Below are positions 1 to 13,090 of a stretch of DNA of 64,000 nt, one piece after another. Below the pieces are notes generated by a model. That model was not told the DNA's origin, did no database searches, and was given only the letters and a program-made list of their open reading frames with translations. The number at the start of each line of letters is the position of its first letter. Within the stretch, counting starts at the first letter, position 1. Source of the DNA: Carallia brachiata (taxonomy: Eukaryota; Streptophyta; Magnoliopsida; Malpighiales; Rhizophoraceae); NCBI GenBank assembly GCA_021464245.1, contig JADCRB010000021.1, forward strand, positions 1,469,305 through 1,533,304, in the 5' to 3' direction. The translations under genes and the position numbers were made by a program.

Positions 1-1929
1 TGAAGCTCCTTCTTGGTGCATTTCCAGAAGATGTTGACAGATCTTCGGAGTTGGAGGAAAAAGGAGACTGGTAGATAAATCTATTTTTGTTATACCTTGA
101 CAGGGAAATCGTTGTATGAGAACACCTATTTTGTTGTGAGCTCTATGGTTCAGGTGCTTGCAAGCCTTTGATAGTTTTTTTTTTTTTTTTGAAGGTGAAT
201 TAGTATGCTGCCAATGGGTGTCCATGATGAATTTGGTACATTATGCTTATGTTCATACTCATTGCTTGTTACTATGAAAGTAAGTTCAACTCTGATTTGA
301 TTATGCCGAAATGAATAACTATTGCCCGCCTAAGTGAGATTCCCTTGCCCTCTCCTCGTAACTGGTTTCATACATGAATCAAGCTTTGCTTTGCTGCTGA
401 TGCTTGATAGCCAGGCAGTTTTACAAGGATCACAACAAGTTTTCTGCCCTTGAAAAAATTGGTGCGAAGACAGGTAAGGGATCTTGAATTTGGGAGATGG
501 AACCCAAAAACTGCCATTAAAACTGCTCTTCTTTGGTAAAAACTTGGATGCTATATATTGTATATATCATTATGTTATACACTTTTATATTACCTTTTCT
601 TTTCTTCGAGATGCAGTGGATATGAACTTTTAGAATATGGAGCTCATTCTTTGTGCATTTTCAGAAGAAAATGGCAGATCTTTGGAGGAGAAGGTATTCT
701 TTCCATTTCATTAAAATTTCTCTCTGTCTCTCTCTCGCACGTGCGCTGTGGCGCGCACACACAACACACACCATACACACAAAAAACTTTGAGGCGATTT
801 TTTTCCTTTATTTTCTTCCATCTTTTGCCATTAATGTCTCTTTACCGTTTTCTTTTTGTTATTTTTCTTAAGTGCATATTGGAATAATTGCAAGTTTTCT
901 TGGTTTGCCGATGTTAGCTGAGAAGGTTAAACAAAGAATGCCTCAAACCCTGTAAATCACGTGTTATATATCTTGAAAACACAGTAACACCTTTTCTTCT
1001 CCCCATAACCTTCCTTCCATTTTCCATTGGTTGTTCACAAACATTTGAAGTTTTTACCATGACAAGGGTTGGTGGGATACAAGCTTGTCTGGGCTTCTCT
1101 TAATGATACTTGCGCAAAACGGGTAAAGCACAGTTCTGCTTCAAATTCACACACTGGTATGCAATACCTCCAATGTCAGCAAAGTCATAATATATAACTT
1201 TTTCCAAATATTCATATCTGTAATTACTAATGAATTTTGATGTATAACTGTGGCACCACTTTAACGTTTTCCATTCCGCGATGTGAGGAATCTGCAGAGG
1301 AATGACAGTATCCTCATCGTGACGTGATTCAAGCTGGCATTATGTTCCATCCTTTTGTTTTCTATCCCATGCTATTTTATTCCCAAACAGGTATGTATTT
1401 ATTTCTGTTGCAATATATGCATGGCATTTCAATTTACATCAACTTTGTTCTCATTCTTCACTATAGAAACCTATTAACATGCATATCTGTGTTCTCTTCA
1501 ATTGGATTATGAAAATGCCGTTTAGCTATTTGTCTTGCTGGTTGTATTTTTCTTGTAGATGACTTTAAAGCCTCAAATTACCCTTGGTTAGCAGGTCTGA
1601 GAATATGTGTAGATTAATTTGTCCTCTTTAATATACGGTCCTACCAGTGCTATCTTGAATGTTGTCTTGTCTCAAGTGCAAATTTTTTTGTCAAAAACAT
1701 ATGATTCATTCTGAACGACTTTCTTTTGCATTGTTTCCTCCCAGTGTTCTAATAGAGGTTATGGACTTTGATGTCCCAACTGATCATTTCTGATTAATGA
1801 TGGTTTGATGTTCTCCAGATTCTTAATGAAGATGATTTGTTGATGACAGATGGGGATGTGGCGCCATTCTCTTTGCATTTCCTGAAGAAGTTGGCAGAAT
1901 TTTGGAGGATAAATATTCTTTCCATTTCA

Positions 1930-1961
<32 letters not shown>

Positions 1962-2580
1962 GATTTGTGTGCTCTCCTTCTTCTTCTGCAGGGCTTGCAA
2001 TATTCAAAAATTTTGGTAGGTGTCATCGACTGGCCTTCAGCTCAGCTACTATAAGGGGTTGGATGGGCATCATAGGGCTACCAGACGCTTGGAAATATGC
2101 AAGCATATTTGAGCATGTCAAATTGATGCGACGTGTTTGGAGGTATGATCGTCACTTTATTTTAACAAACTCAAATCATTTTAATTCTTTTTTACATTTG
2201 TCTTGCAGAGATTAAATTAGGATGATTTCTGGATTACCTTTTGATGGTCCTCCTACTTCAGTAGTGCTGAAATTTGAAATCAACACATCTTTCAGGGAGT
2301 CAAACTGATTGTGATCCAATAGCCCCTACATTTGCACAATTATTTCAGACATCATCTTTAATTATTGTATCTGGTCCAACCACAGCATGTGGAGATATTG
2401 TCTGCATCCACATTTTCCATTTGTTTCCTGTTTTGCTCATTGGTATTACATGTCTTTGCTTTCAGATCTCTAATCCATTTCTTTGCCCAGACAAAACAGG
2501 ATCATGCAGTCTACAAGCTACAAGCTCACAAGTGTTCATGAGTTTCACCTTGCACTCTCCTGTTATCTTGGTATAGAATT
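1..2580 (+). other. decayed exon-like sequence, no intact gene
   Basis: No open frame longer than about 109 codons is present and no protein family was recognised. Three short stretches (about 10-75, 640-720 and 1850-1935) resemble each other. Each can be read on the + strand as a peptide of the form F-A-F-P-E-E-V-G-R-x-L-E-[DE]-K, and the last two are followed by the same CT-rich run that starts CCATTTCATTAAA. A further exon-like stretch lies at about 1991-2142, between TTCTGCAG and a GTATGA donor-like site. This looks like the decayed remains of a gene with a repeated exon. Orientation and identity are uncertain. Confidence 0.3.
1939..1961. repeat. (TC)n microsatellite
   Basis: A pure TC dinucleotide run lies directly after the third copy of the exon-like segment described for the left end of the window. 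Confidence 0.9.
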
Positions 2581-5360
2581 ACACGGTAATTTCTTTTCTA
2601 CGCACCATCAAACTGATCTTTTTTCTCTTTAGCTGAAGGTGAAGATCCTAGTTTTCCCCATTCCGATTATAGAAGGAACTATGGAAGCTTCTCCTCCTTA
2701 TTTATTTATTTATTTAGTTTTTTCTTTTCAATGCAAACTAAAACTTGATTCACACTCACGAGCTCAAATGCTTACAAGGAACAATAACAATAAATGGGAA
2801 TATAAACATTCACATAATCACATTGATTCTTCATTCTTGTCTAGAAAGACTATTCATCCATGTCGGCCTGTCAACCATCTTTTTCGTTGTTAAACTTAAA
2901 TAAAACTTAAGCTTCCTGTTCCGATTAGACTGGACAAAAGCACAAACTGTGTTTAGCAGCGGCTCTGCTTTGATCTCCGTCATTCTGATACCATTTTCTG
3001 GGTAGAATTGCCATAAATCTCTCTTCATGCCTTTTTATTTTCCCGTTCTCCAATTAGAAATCCTTTTGATCCCTTTTGTAAGGATGGGTGACCGCCTAGT
3101 GTTTGTTGAATTCTCTTGGCTGCATTTAAATTCTGTTTTAATTTTGTTTTCTGAGTTAGTAGTCTGGATTTGAGCTTGTTAAAAGGAATTCTGCATTCCT
3201 ACTCACGTCTTCCTGAACCAGACGCTGCATTTTCCTGACGCTGTGCCTCAGTGTCAGTAAGAATCATTAAATTCAAAGTGAAATAATTTATGAAAATAAT
3301 AAATTATTATAATAACGGCTTCCCAAAATTTATTTTCTATTTTTCAAGTTGAACTTTTTTGTTAGGACTAAAGGTGTAAAATTAACATGTAATTACTCGA
3401 TACATTCAAAGATTACCAAATATAGAGTTTGGGATGAGATTGATGTTCAAACTTTACCTTTCATAATTAATAATCCATCATAATTTAACCAAATCAAAAA
3501 AATAATATAAATAAATATATATATGCTTAACCCGCTCCATTTTACGCATATGTTTGTCTAAGGTGCTCTTTGATAGCCTTTGTGTCCGGGGACCACATGG
3601 GCCAGGTTTAAATTTCTCAGCCGGCTTGTTTTAAAACCAATATTTTTAGTCAAACGAAGACTTAGTCAACAAAAACACATGTTTATGCCCTTTTGTTTTT
3701 TTAGGGATTTCTATTTTAATTTTTTTTAAGTAAATATAATTTATTTAATATTAAATTATATAATAAGTAGAGTCTATTTAAATAAAAAAATTAAAAATAA
3801 TATTTAAATAATATTAGATTATGATTTAATTTTATTTTCTTAAAAAAAGAGAAAATTGGTAAAATGAAAAATCTTGTTCGAGAATCTTAACAGAATTTTG
3901 TTATGCTTTCTAATTCTACCTGCTTACCAAAGAAAACAACCTCTTCTCAACATTCGTTTACATTTTAAATTGTTATCAGGTTTTTCTATACATGAATTCA
4001 TGTACTTCTAGATTAGAAAACTATAAGTCTATTTGTTGGGTACGGATGGGAAATGAAATAAAGAAAATGAGAAAGCAACTGTATGTTTATTTGATTTAAA
4101 ATTAGATGGGTGGCTGAATTGTAAATAAAAAAATTTTATTTCTCAATTATTATATGTACGTATTTTTTCCATCTCCGCACAACGATATGAGAATTGAATT
4201 TCAATAAATTTATTATTCAATCTCCCACCCAAACCCAAGAAAATTCTCTTCGACTTAATCGCACAATGTTCATGTGTCTTTCTCCTTCTTCCTTGTAACT
4301 TCATTTTCAATCATAGCTTCAGGACATTTCAATTTATTGCCATTGTGTAGTGTTGAAGCCACATCTCCTGAATCATCAACATCTGATTTAATAATTCAAC
4401 AACGACAAGTATACCAGCTAGCCCGCCATTAAAGATGGTACAGCCCAACAAGTTTGTCTGTTACTTCAAATAACTCAAATGGCTGTTGTTTCAAGAAATG
4501 ATCAACTTCTTTCATAACAGACATATTTGTTTTCTTGATCCCAATTTAGGACATCAACTTCAGGTTCAACAAAATAAGGGAAAAAGAAAATAGGAGTCCT
4601 TAATTAATTAAGAGCAGGGATTTATTTTCAAGTCTCAAGTCTGACGTTTACTTTCTTGTATCTCAAGAGAATGTGTGGCACTTGCGAATGAGCCAATTGT
4701 ATATGTTCAGACATAAGAGAGGGTATCTCTGAACCACCATTTTTGTCACATCTATGAACCATCTTCAGATCTGGGCATTCAAACAAAAACGACAAATGCG
4801 CAACTCCCGTCATATGACATCATGCTATAATATATTATATCATGTAATTACCTGTGTGTTTTTACTTTGATATTGAAATGTTGAGAATTTAAATTATAGT
4901 TGAATTGTACACTGTATTTAAATTATGTCACTAGACAAATAAATTATCAAGTGGAATATTTCTATTGATTTTTAAATTTTTTTTGATGGAAACAAAGCTA
5001 CCATTACAAAAATTGAAACGTTTGAAATTCATAATTCACAAAACATTTATGATTTAAATGGTTAACCAATGGCTGAGAATTAAATGGCTTGCATTTCATC
5101 CTTCAATATGATATGAAAAACACACAACAATTAGGCAGACAAATCTTACTGTAGATCGTGACAAGTTATTAATTTATGGTTTTGTCAAGTCAATATTCAT
5201 TCTAACCAATGATACATTATAGAATTAAAAAAAAGACGTCATAGTGATGGTGATTAGGCATTAACAGAAAGAAAGCAATTGATAGCGAGGGCAAATTGTA
5301 GATTAATTATCCCAATAAAAAAAAACAGAATAAGTTAATCAGAAACAAATAATAATAATG

Positions 5361-5393
<33 letters not shown>

Positions 5394-5780
5394 CTTAAGA
5401 TTTCCCGACGTGGCAAGATCATAAGCGATGGGAGCACAGTGGGAAATGTGGGGAGAAAAGTAGAGGACGAAAAAGACAAAAATTTAACCCCGATTTTCAG
5501 TGGGGCCAGGAGGGCAGAAGCAGAGTGCAAGTTTCTAGACCGCAATGAAGGGCAAATCCGTAAATAGATGAGTCAATTATACGTAAAAATAGACCAAAAA
5601 AATAAAAAAAATTACTATATAATATTATAATTTACCAATCATATTTGTTTTAATTCATTAAAAAAATCTGTCCTGTAAAAAAAAAAGAAAAAACCTCTTA
5701 AAAAGTTCTGACAGAGCTGTCTGAACCTTGGATGACGTCAATTAATTAATTTTATTTAATTTTTATATTAAATTAACAAG
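2581..5780. other. AT-rich intergenic sequence
   Basis: No gene was recognised. An ATA/AAT trinucleotide run lies at about 5350-5392. A 61-codon minus-strand open frame at 4628-4813 has a leucine-rich, cysteine-containing texture (for example L-F-E-C-P-D-L-K-M-V). It could be a worn piece of a leucine-rich-repeat gene, but it has no start or splice context and is not called. Confidence 0.6.
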
Positions 5781-5810
5781 AATTAATATATGTTGTGTAC
5801 GTTGGAATGG

Positions 5811-6716
5811 ATATATATATATGCGTGTGCTTTTTCGGTATATGTTCTTGCAATCTGTTTTGGTGGGCTTTTTCTAATCTAGTTGGGTTTCCTCTTTTCT
5901 TCTTTTGTTTTCTTTCTTTTCAAGTTTTGCTCATTGTGTGTATGTCTTCTTGATTATCTTTTCTCGGTGAGCTTTTTTCCGTTCTGTTTTCTTTCTTTTC
6001 CTTTTCTTGATGATTTTACCAAATTTTGCTTATTTCAATGTTCTTTTGAATCTTTCTTTTTGTGGGGCTTTCTTGATTTTGTTGGGTTTTCTTTCTTTCT
6101 TTATTTTCTTTTGGAATCTTGCTTTTTCTTGGGATTCTCTTTGTTTGATCTCTTATCATTCAGTAAGTCAACAGTTGTGCTTTCTTGGTCTGTTCTTTGC
6201 TTGCTATGATCTCTGGCCAAGTGTTTGTTTGTTTCTTTTTTGGGTTACTTGTGTGATTCTAGTTATGCTCTCATTCCATGTTTCGTTGTTGCTCGATTTC
6301 TAGCATTAGATTCTCTAGAAAAGGTAAATTTCGAGTTTCTGTATTGATTTGCTCTTACTTTTATTTCTCTCCTGTATCCTGTATCGGTCATTATTCTTTT
6401 TTTTTTATTATTCTTTTTGGGGTTTTTATGTGTTTCTTGATAATCTTGAATTGGCTTCTGGTGGTCTGATGAGGCCAGTAATGGATGACTATTCGACGTG
6501 GATCTGAATTAGTATTGTATTAGGCTCCTTATTGCAAATTGCAAGCTTGAAGTAGTCAAGGGCTGAACTTTGTAGGGACTTTATGTATAAATCTTGTGTC
6601 TTGTTTATGAAGATTCATGTGGTGTTTCATAGGGATGTGGTTTTACTTGAAGAAAGTGTCATTTAATGATTCTTTCTTGGGTGTTTGTAGAATTTGGCAA
6701 TTGAGAAGGAAAGAAA
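5811..6716 (+). promoter_or_regulatory. promoter and intron-containing 5' leader of the ANTH adaptor gene
   Basis: A TATA-like alternating AT run sits at about 5811-5822. It is followed by a long T/C-rich leader. A probable 5' UTR intron runs from the donor after 6323 (AAAAG|GTAAATT) to the acceptor TTTGTAG ending at 6690. The last leader exon is then only 26 nt long before the ATG at 6717. Leader introns of this kind are common in plant housekeeping genes. The transcription start itself cannot be placed. Confidence 0.5.
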
Positions 6717-9700
6717 ATGTCCGGAGGTGGAACGCAAAAAAGCTTGAGAAAAGCACTTGGAGCATTGAAGGATACCACCACGGTCTCATTGGCTAAAGTC
6801 AATAGTGATTATAAGGTAACCAGTTATAAGTACCTAACAGATCATACGGATCTTACAATGCTTATATCAACATGGATTTGACTTGTTATCTTTTTTGGCT
6901 GGACTTTACTGCTGTAGGAATTGGACATTTCTATAGTCAGGGCCACAAATCATGTTGAACGACCGACGAAGGAAAAGCATATTAGAGGTAGATCTCTTCT
7001 ACCCTTAGCTAGCTTCCATTCAAAATGGAATTGTCTGTATATGTACATAGTTTTAGATGTGCTACAGAATAAGTAATTAAGCTATGTGGAGGCTTATGTC
7101 GTTTCTTTTATGTTAATCTTTCCAGCAATTTTTGCCGCCGTTTCAGCTACAAGGCCTCGAGCTGATGTTGCATATTGCATCCATGCTCTTGCAAGGAGAT
7201 TATCAAGGACACATAATTGGGCGGTATAATCATCATGTGCATTCCATTCTTTCACTATAACGTGTCAGTTTTGTCTCAATAATGACAAAGATTTAGAGGC
7301 TTTTTCAGAGGCGAACTCTTGAATTGCATATTGGAAATAGAAGTCTGTAATAGTTTATTAGGAGGCTTTGAATAGTTTTGTTTGCATTTCATTTATGCTC
7401 ATTACGTGATAATATGTCAGTTAAATTGGGTGTACTAAATCTGTATCATTATTAGTGGCCAGACTCGTCAGTTCTGAATTCTAGTTGATAGTCGTCGTGG
7501 TCTTGGTCCTGATGATGGCTTTAGTGCATCTCTCAATCACAGAGATCTTGCAGTCTGTGGTTAAAATTATGGATAGTTGTTTCATCATATTAAAATCAAT
7601 ATATCCATAGTGCATTATTTACAGACTTTCGTGTTCCTTTACGAGATAAAATATATGCCTTTTATTTGTATTCAAATCTACATGCCATTTGACTGCAATC
7701 TGATTGAGTGTCTATGAAATGTTTTTTAGGTTGCTTTAAAGACTTTAATTGTGATTCATCGTGCTTTGAGGGAAGTTGATCTGACTTTTCATGAGGAGCT
7801 CATCAATTATGGAAAAAGTAGAAGCCACATGCTAAACATGGCACATTTCAAAGATGATTCCAGTCCAAATGGTAGTTTTTTCTTTCCTCGATCAGATAAT
7901 TACTCTTGTTAAATGATTGGTTATGTTCTGTTGTTATATGCTCTCCAGCTTGGGATTATTCTGCTTGGGCTCGCTCTTATGCATTATTTTTGGAGGAGAG
8001 GCTGGAATGCTTTCGTGTTCTGAAGTATGATGTAGAGACGATCAACCTGTAATGGCTTTTCTTCTTCTTCCTACTTTTTTCCTTCCCGTATTTTTTTTTT
8101 TGTTAAAATTTTGTGATTGCTTGTCTGAAAGAGCAGTTACTATTCTATTCACCACTTAACTCTTTTGTATGAACATAACCAAAAGTGTACAATCACTCAT
8201 ATGAAGCATGGACCATGCCATCTTCAACTTTTGAGCATTAGTTTTTGGTGCAACCGAGAAGGCAATTTTGAGACAGGCATACATTGAATAGAACTTTGTG
8301 ATATGAACTCTTTCTCACTCTTTAAAGAAGAAAAGGGAATTTTTTGTGGTAAAGGCTTTAGTGGAAATTTTCTTGGAAAATTTGGTTTTCAATCAATTGT
8401 CATGTTGCTTGAAATAGCTACTATTATAACTATCCCTGGCATTTTCTGGATTCAGTTTTACTTGTGGACAACTCATGCCTTTTGGTGAACTTTGTTTCCA
8501 TTATAATTGTGTAATTAAAACCATTGACAGACTCACTCACCTTCGGAAAGGAGCTAAATCCTCACAAGCTCATGCATCTTCCAATATAGGGCTTCTTGAT
8601 CTATCTAGTTGGAAGACTATTGCTGTAACTTGTTTTTGGCATTTGCCATACTTCAATAAAATATAAAACTAGATACTGAGTACTCAAATGATTTGCTGTC
8701 ATGAGAGTGATTATAGAACTTGGATGCAGAGGACAAAAGAACTGGACACTGCTGAATTGCTGGAACAGTTGCCAGCCTTGCAACAGCTTCTTTACCATGT
8801 TCTTGGTTGTCAGGTGATGTGTGATTCAACTAAACTAATCTGGTTGTTAAATGTAGTGGGGCCTTATTGTTAATCATCATGCCCCTTAGGCCTTGGGCGA
8901 CAATGGGCTTCACTACACTTTCCTTTTGTCTACAGCTTTTTGCTCTTCATTTTCCCAGTTTGTTTTATACTCTTATAAATGGCAAAACTTTTATGTACCA
9001 TATGTGCAGCCGCAAGGGGCAGCAGTTAATAACTTTGTTATTCAGATAGCACTGTCATTGGTAAGTTCACTTCTCGCTGGTTGTATTCTTTACTGGCTTA
9101 ATGTGGATTTTGTTTCTGATTGATCTAGTTTAGTATCTCTGTCTCAATCAACAATAGGTTGCTTCGGAAAGTGCAAAAATTTATCAAGCCATAAGTGATG
9201 GTACTGCCAATTTGGTTGACAAGGTATGGAATGATCCTCTTCTGAAGCAGAAACTAGGAATTCTGCAAGTCATACATATCACCACTGCTTAATTGATGAC
9301 AGTTCTTTGAGATGCAACGGCACGATGCTATCAAGGCTTTGGAAATTTATAAGAGGGCTTGCCAGCAGGTAAGTTCTGTTGAGAATAACTCTGAAATGAA
9401 ATTCAAACATAATTTGTGATGGTGTGGCTTATCTGTTTTCATCCCCATGCTACACTGTGGATGCAGGCTGAGAGACTTTCAGAATTTTATGAGATTTGTA
9501 AAAGTATGGACATTGGGCGTGGGGAAAGGTTTATTAAAATTGAGCAGGTTTATGTTCTCACTTGGGTCTTGGTGCACATATTCCCTTTCGATCTCTTGTT
9601 TGTCAGACAAAGTCTTTCCTGATCTACTTTTTGTTGATAATGAAGCCTCCCGCATCATTTTTGCAAACCATGGAGGAGTATGTCCGAGAGGCCCCATGGA

Positions 9701-11159
9701 TGTCGACATTCCGCAAGGATCAGGTACATGTTGCTTCTGGTTGACGGGTTTACTTTAAAAGGAGAGAACAAACAAGCCAAAGAAAAAACAAAAAAAAACC
9801 AGCAACATATAATTGGCCATGAGAAGCTATGCAGACTGTCCAAAATAAGCTCATTTGTGTATCCAGACAAAATTTATCTGGCTGGTCAATTGATGAGCGA
9901 GAAATCTTGTGATATCAACCTTGTTTCCTTTTGTTATCTTAAAAGGGGCACAGTACTAATTATAGTACATGGGATGTTAATGACCGCCACTTGCTAAGGC
10001 ATGAATCAAGATGAAACGATGCATGATGCACGTGTTGCTGAAGCACACTGAAAACTTACCTCTCTAGTGGTTTATGGTGATCTTTTCTGCCTAATAAAAT
10101 TGCAGCATTTGGATTTGTTTTTGATTTGTCCTTTTGCTTTTTGCGATAATTTCCATGTGATAATTTACCATCTGATGTAACAGGCCGTTGACAACAAAAC
10201 TGGTTCTCTCAAGGAAGTTCTGGCCATAGAGTACAAAAAGGAACAGGAGCTGAAGGAGGAGCCTGCACCGTCTCCACCTCCACCTGAACCGGTAAAGGAA
10301 GAAGCACCGGCTATTGCACCACCTGAGCTGTTGGTAAATCCAAAAACCTAATGATCACATGCAGCATATGCTGTCTCTGAGAATATTGTGAAAGGACATA
10401 TGAATTGCACTTTTTCCTTCCCCTATGGTTGCTAGTTCTTGGATGATCCTGTTCCAGCTGCTGCTTCAGAACTGGACGATAAAAATGCCCAGGCTCTGGC
10501 TATTGTTCCAGTTGGTAAGAACGTTCTGATTGTCTAATCTAACAATTAAAGCCGCTTGGGCGGTAATCTTCATGTTTGCCGTGTTTCTGGCGTTGCAGCT
10601 GATCAACCAAGTACTAATGCTCCAAGCCAAGCAAATGGAACTGCAGGCTGGGAATTGGCTCTTGTTACGGTTTCAAGTTCAAATGACAGTGCTACGGCTG
10701 CAAGCAAACTGGTACCTTTACTGTGTTGCTTTCAAATGACAGGCTGACTGTTTTTTATGTTAACTAGTGTTTTAACTTGTTCTGGATGAAAAGGCGGGAG
10801 GGCTGGATAAACTTACACTAGACAGTCTCTACGATGATGCAATTAGACGAAACAGTCAGCCAGTAAGCTACAATCCTTGGGAGCCACTACCAATGACCGG
10901 TCCAATGATGCAAACAACAGCACATGATCCTTTCTTTGCCTCCAATGGGGTGGCTGCACCACATTCTGTACAAATGGCAGCAATGGCCTATCAACAACAG
11001 GTCTTTATGTTGCAACAACAGCAGCAAATGATGATGATGGGCCAACAACAGCAGGCGGCTTTGAATCCTTTTGGCAATCCATTTGGAGCCAGCGCTCATT
11101 CATATGGATCAGGTATGCCACCTGTTCAAGCATACAATCCTTCCTCCGGATTTATATAG
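6717..11159 (+). CDS. PICALM3: ANTH-domain clathrin assembly protein (AP180/CALM family, PICALM3-like)
   Basis: Monomeric adaptor that binds PI(4,5)P2 through its ANTH domain and recruits clathrin and R-SNARE cargo at the plasma membrane or trans-Golgi network. Fifteen coding exons are seen: 6717-6815, 6918-6987, 7126-7223, 7730-7871, 7949-8048, 8730-8813, 9010-9060, 9158-9223, 9303-9368, 9467-9547, 9646-9723, 10184-10333, 10436-10514, 10599-10711 and 10794-11159. The protein is about 547-551 residues. The N terminus ([19 protein letters not shown]) and the motif [17 protein letters not shown] mark the ANTH domain in roughly the first 280 residues. The C-terminal half is Pro/Glu- then Gln/Met/Asn-rich with NPFGNPFG (NPF) repeats, typical endocytic docking motifs. 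The exon lengths sum to 1643 nt, one short of a full frame. The mismatch is at the exon 5/6 junction, either a missing base near 8040 or use of an acceptor at 8716. The match to Arabidopsis PICALM3 is from memory of the family. Confidence 0.92.
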
Positions 11160-13090
11160 CTGCTGCATCCCCAAAAGAACACATTCCTCGCCTGGAAACG
11201 TTGGCCGGTTTTTTCGGGTTCTGAGACGAAGCTAGAGGACTAGAAAGCAGTGTACAAATCTTGGTATGTGCAGTATCCAGTTAGAAGAAGATCCTTTCCG
11301 TGATAATTAGTGCGAGTCAAGGTGTTGAACTCAGTGATTATTTGCAATGATGGAGGTTAATAATACCTACATTTCGGACAAGTATAGGTTTTTTCAACCT
11401 GCTTTGTTGTTCATATTGCTTAGGCAGGAAACATTTCCCTTATTGTCTATACTTTCTTAAGCTTTACCCTGTCAAAGTATATTCTGTGATTATCATATCA
11501 CCGCGTCTATTTAGCGTGCAAACATTCTACAATTCCTTGTCTGATGCACAAAAATAAAAATATATTCACCAAATTTCGTTCCTGGGAGAAATTAATTAGG
11601 CCATATGTAAATGATAAAAACTTGTAATTAATGATTATAAGCTAATTATCGACATTCCCTGATGAGTGATGGTATATAGCACGAAAATTGCATCATAGAA
11701 TTTTTTGAAATACACAATTATGGAAAGGATTATCCACTTTTTTGATACTATTAAACCAAAAAAAGAAAAAAGTAAAATTTTTTTTCATAATTGTAAATTT
11801 TGAAATATTTCATAATTATATTTTCGTGATATATCATTATTCTTTGCTAATTAAAAGGAGCAAACATACTGCCTGGCGTTGCCTGTTTGTATAAATTAAA
11901 ATGTACGCCCCAAGAAATTTAATTTTAATTGAGATACATGATAATCATTGAGTCAGAAAACAAAAGAATGGTTAGATTTATGGCCGCAAACAAAATGTAA
12001 ATGAATTTGAGTTAAAGGGTTTGTGAGACTGCTGAATTTTAGTTAATTTAATTTAAAAACGATGCTCAAGTTTACTTCAAGTTTTAATTAATTTAATAAT
12101 AGAGTCAAACTTAAAAAATGAAAGAAGATCTTAAGACTGTCAACTACCAGTAAACTCTTTATGGAGTCGATAGAAATTTGAACATGTAAAATACTCATCC
12201 CGTCTTGGCAAAGAAAAAGAAAATCAGAGAGCTTCAAAGCTTTCTCAGTTCAATAACCGCAGAAACTAGAAAGCAAATATAGAAAATTCGAGGGAAACAA
12301 AAAGGCTAAAGAAAAAGGCAATGTCTGGCCCTTCAGGCCCTGTTTCGCGGGTTCTTGACCTAAACTAACGTTTCGGGCATTATAAGGTCTTCTGTTATCA
12401 TGGGTAAGATCCTACTGATAAAACAGTGATGTACAGTAATGTATGTGAGTGCGGACCTTACTTGAGTAGTGAGAGAAGTATTCTCTCACCACAATAGATA
12501 GGGTTCAAATCTCCACCTAATTTTTATATCTTTCTCTCTTAATGTCCAACTATGAGTTTTCTAACCATTAGGTTGCAGATAGAAAAAAAAAAAAAAAAAA
12601 AACAGTGATTTGATTTATAGTTAAATTTCTTAGAGTTTTCAGATATCTTGTGTGCTTCCTTTTTTAATTTTTACCATTTGAGAGAATTCTCATTTATCCT
12701 AAGCATTTGATCTACGAAAAGACCGCATCAAGCTACTGAACTAGCATTTGAAGAATGACTTTGTGCCAAATGGTGTTGTAATTTACGCTTCTGGGCAGCA
12801 GCTTTTGCATCTCACATCTATGTTTTTTTAGTTTTCCTTGCTCATAAAATAATTAAAAAACCAGGAATGCAGGGTTCAGATTCCTGAGCTGGGCTGGTCT
12901 ACGAAAAACCGAAAAAGTCAGGCATGTAAAACTAAGTCCTTTCCTCAATGACAAAATCAAGAGGAATCACTACTAAAAAGTTGTGCAACAGGAAAGCAGG
13001 GAGCGGCAGTAGCATTTCAGCCCCATTTGGTGATCCCCTTAAATTTAGAGGCTCCAAAGTTTTCCAGGATAGCTGTAATAAACAACAGGA
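11160..13090. other. intergenic: 3' UTRs of two converging genes and AT-rich spacer
   Basis: The first 300 nt are probably the 3' UTR of the upstream adaptor gene. The last 150-200 nt are probably the 3' UTR of the minus-strand MATH gene. A poly-A run lies at about 12583-12601. No other gene or RNA was recognised. Confidence 0.6.

Noticed and set aside
12461..12530. tRNA-like GGTTCAAATC T-loop motif
   Set aside because: No matching acceptor stem or anticodon arm could be folded around it. No tRNA gene was found in the window.
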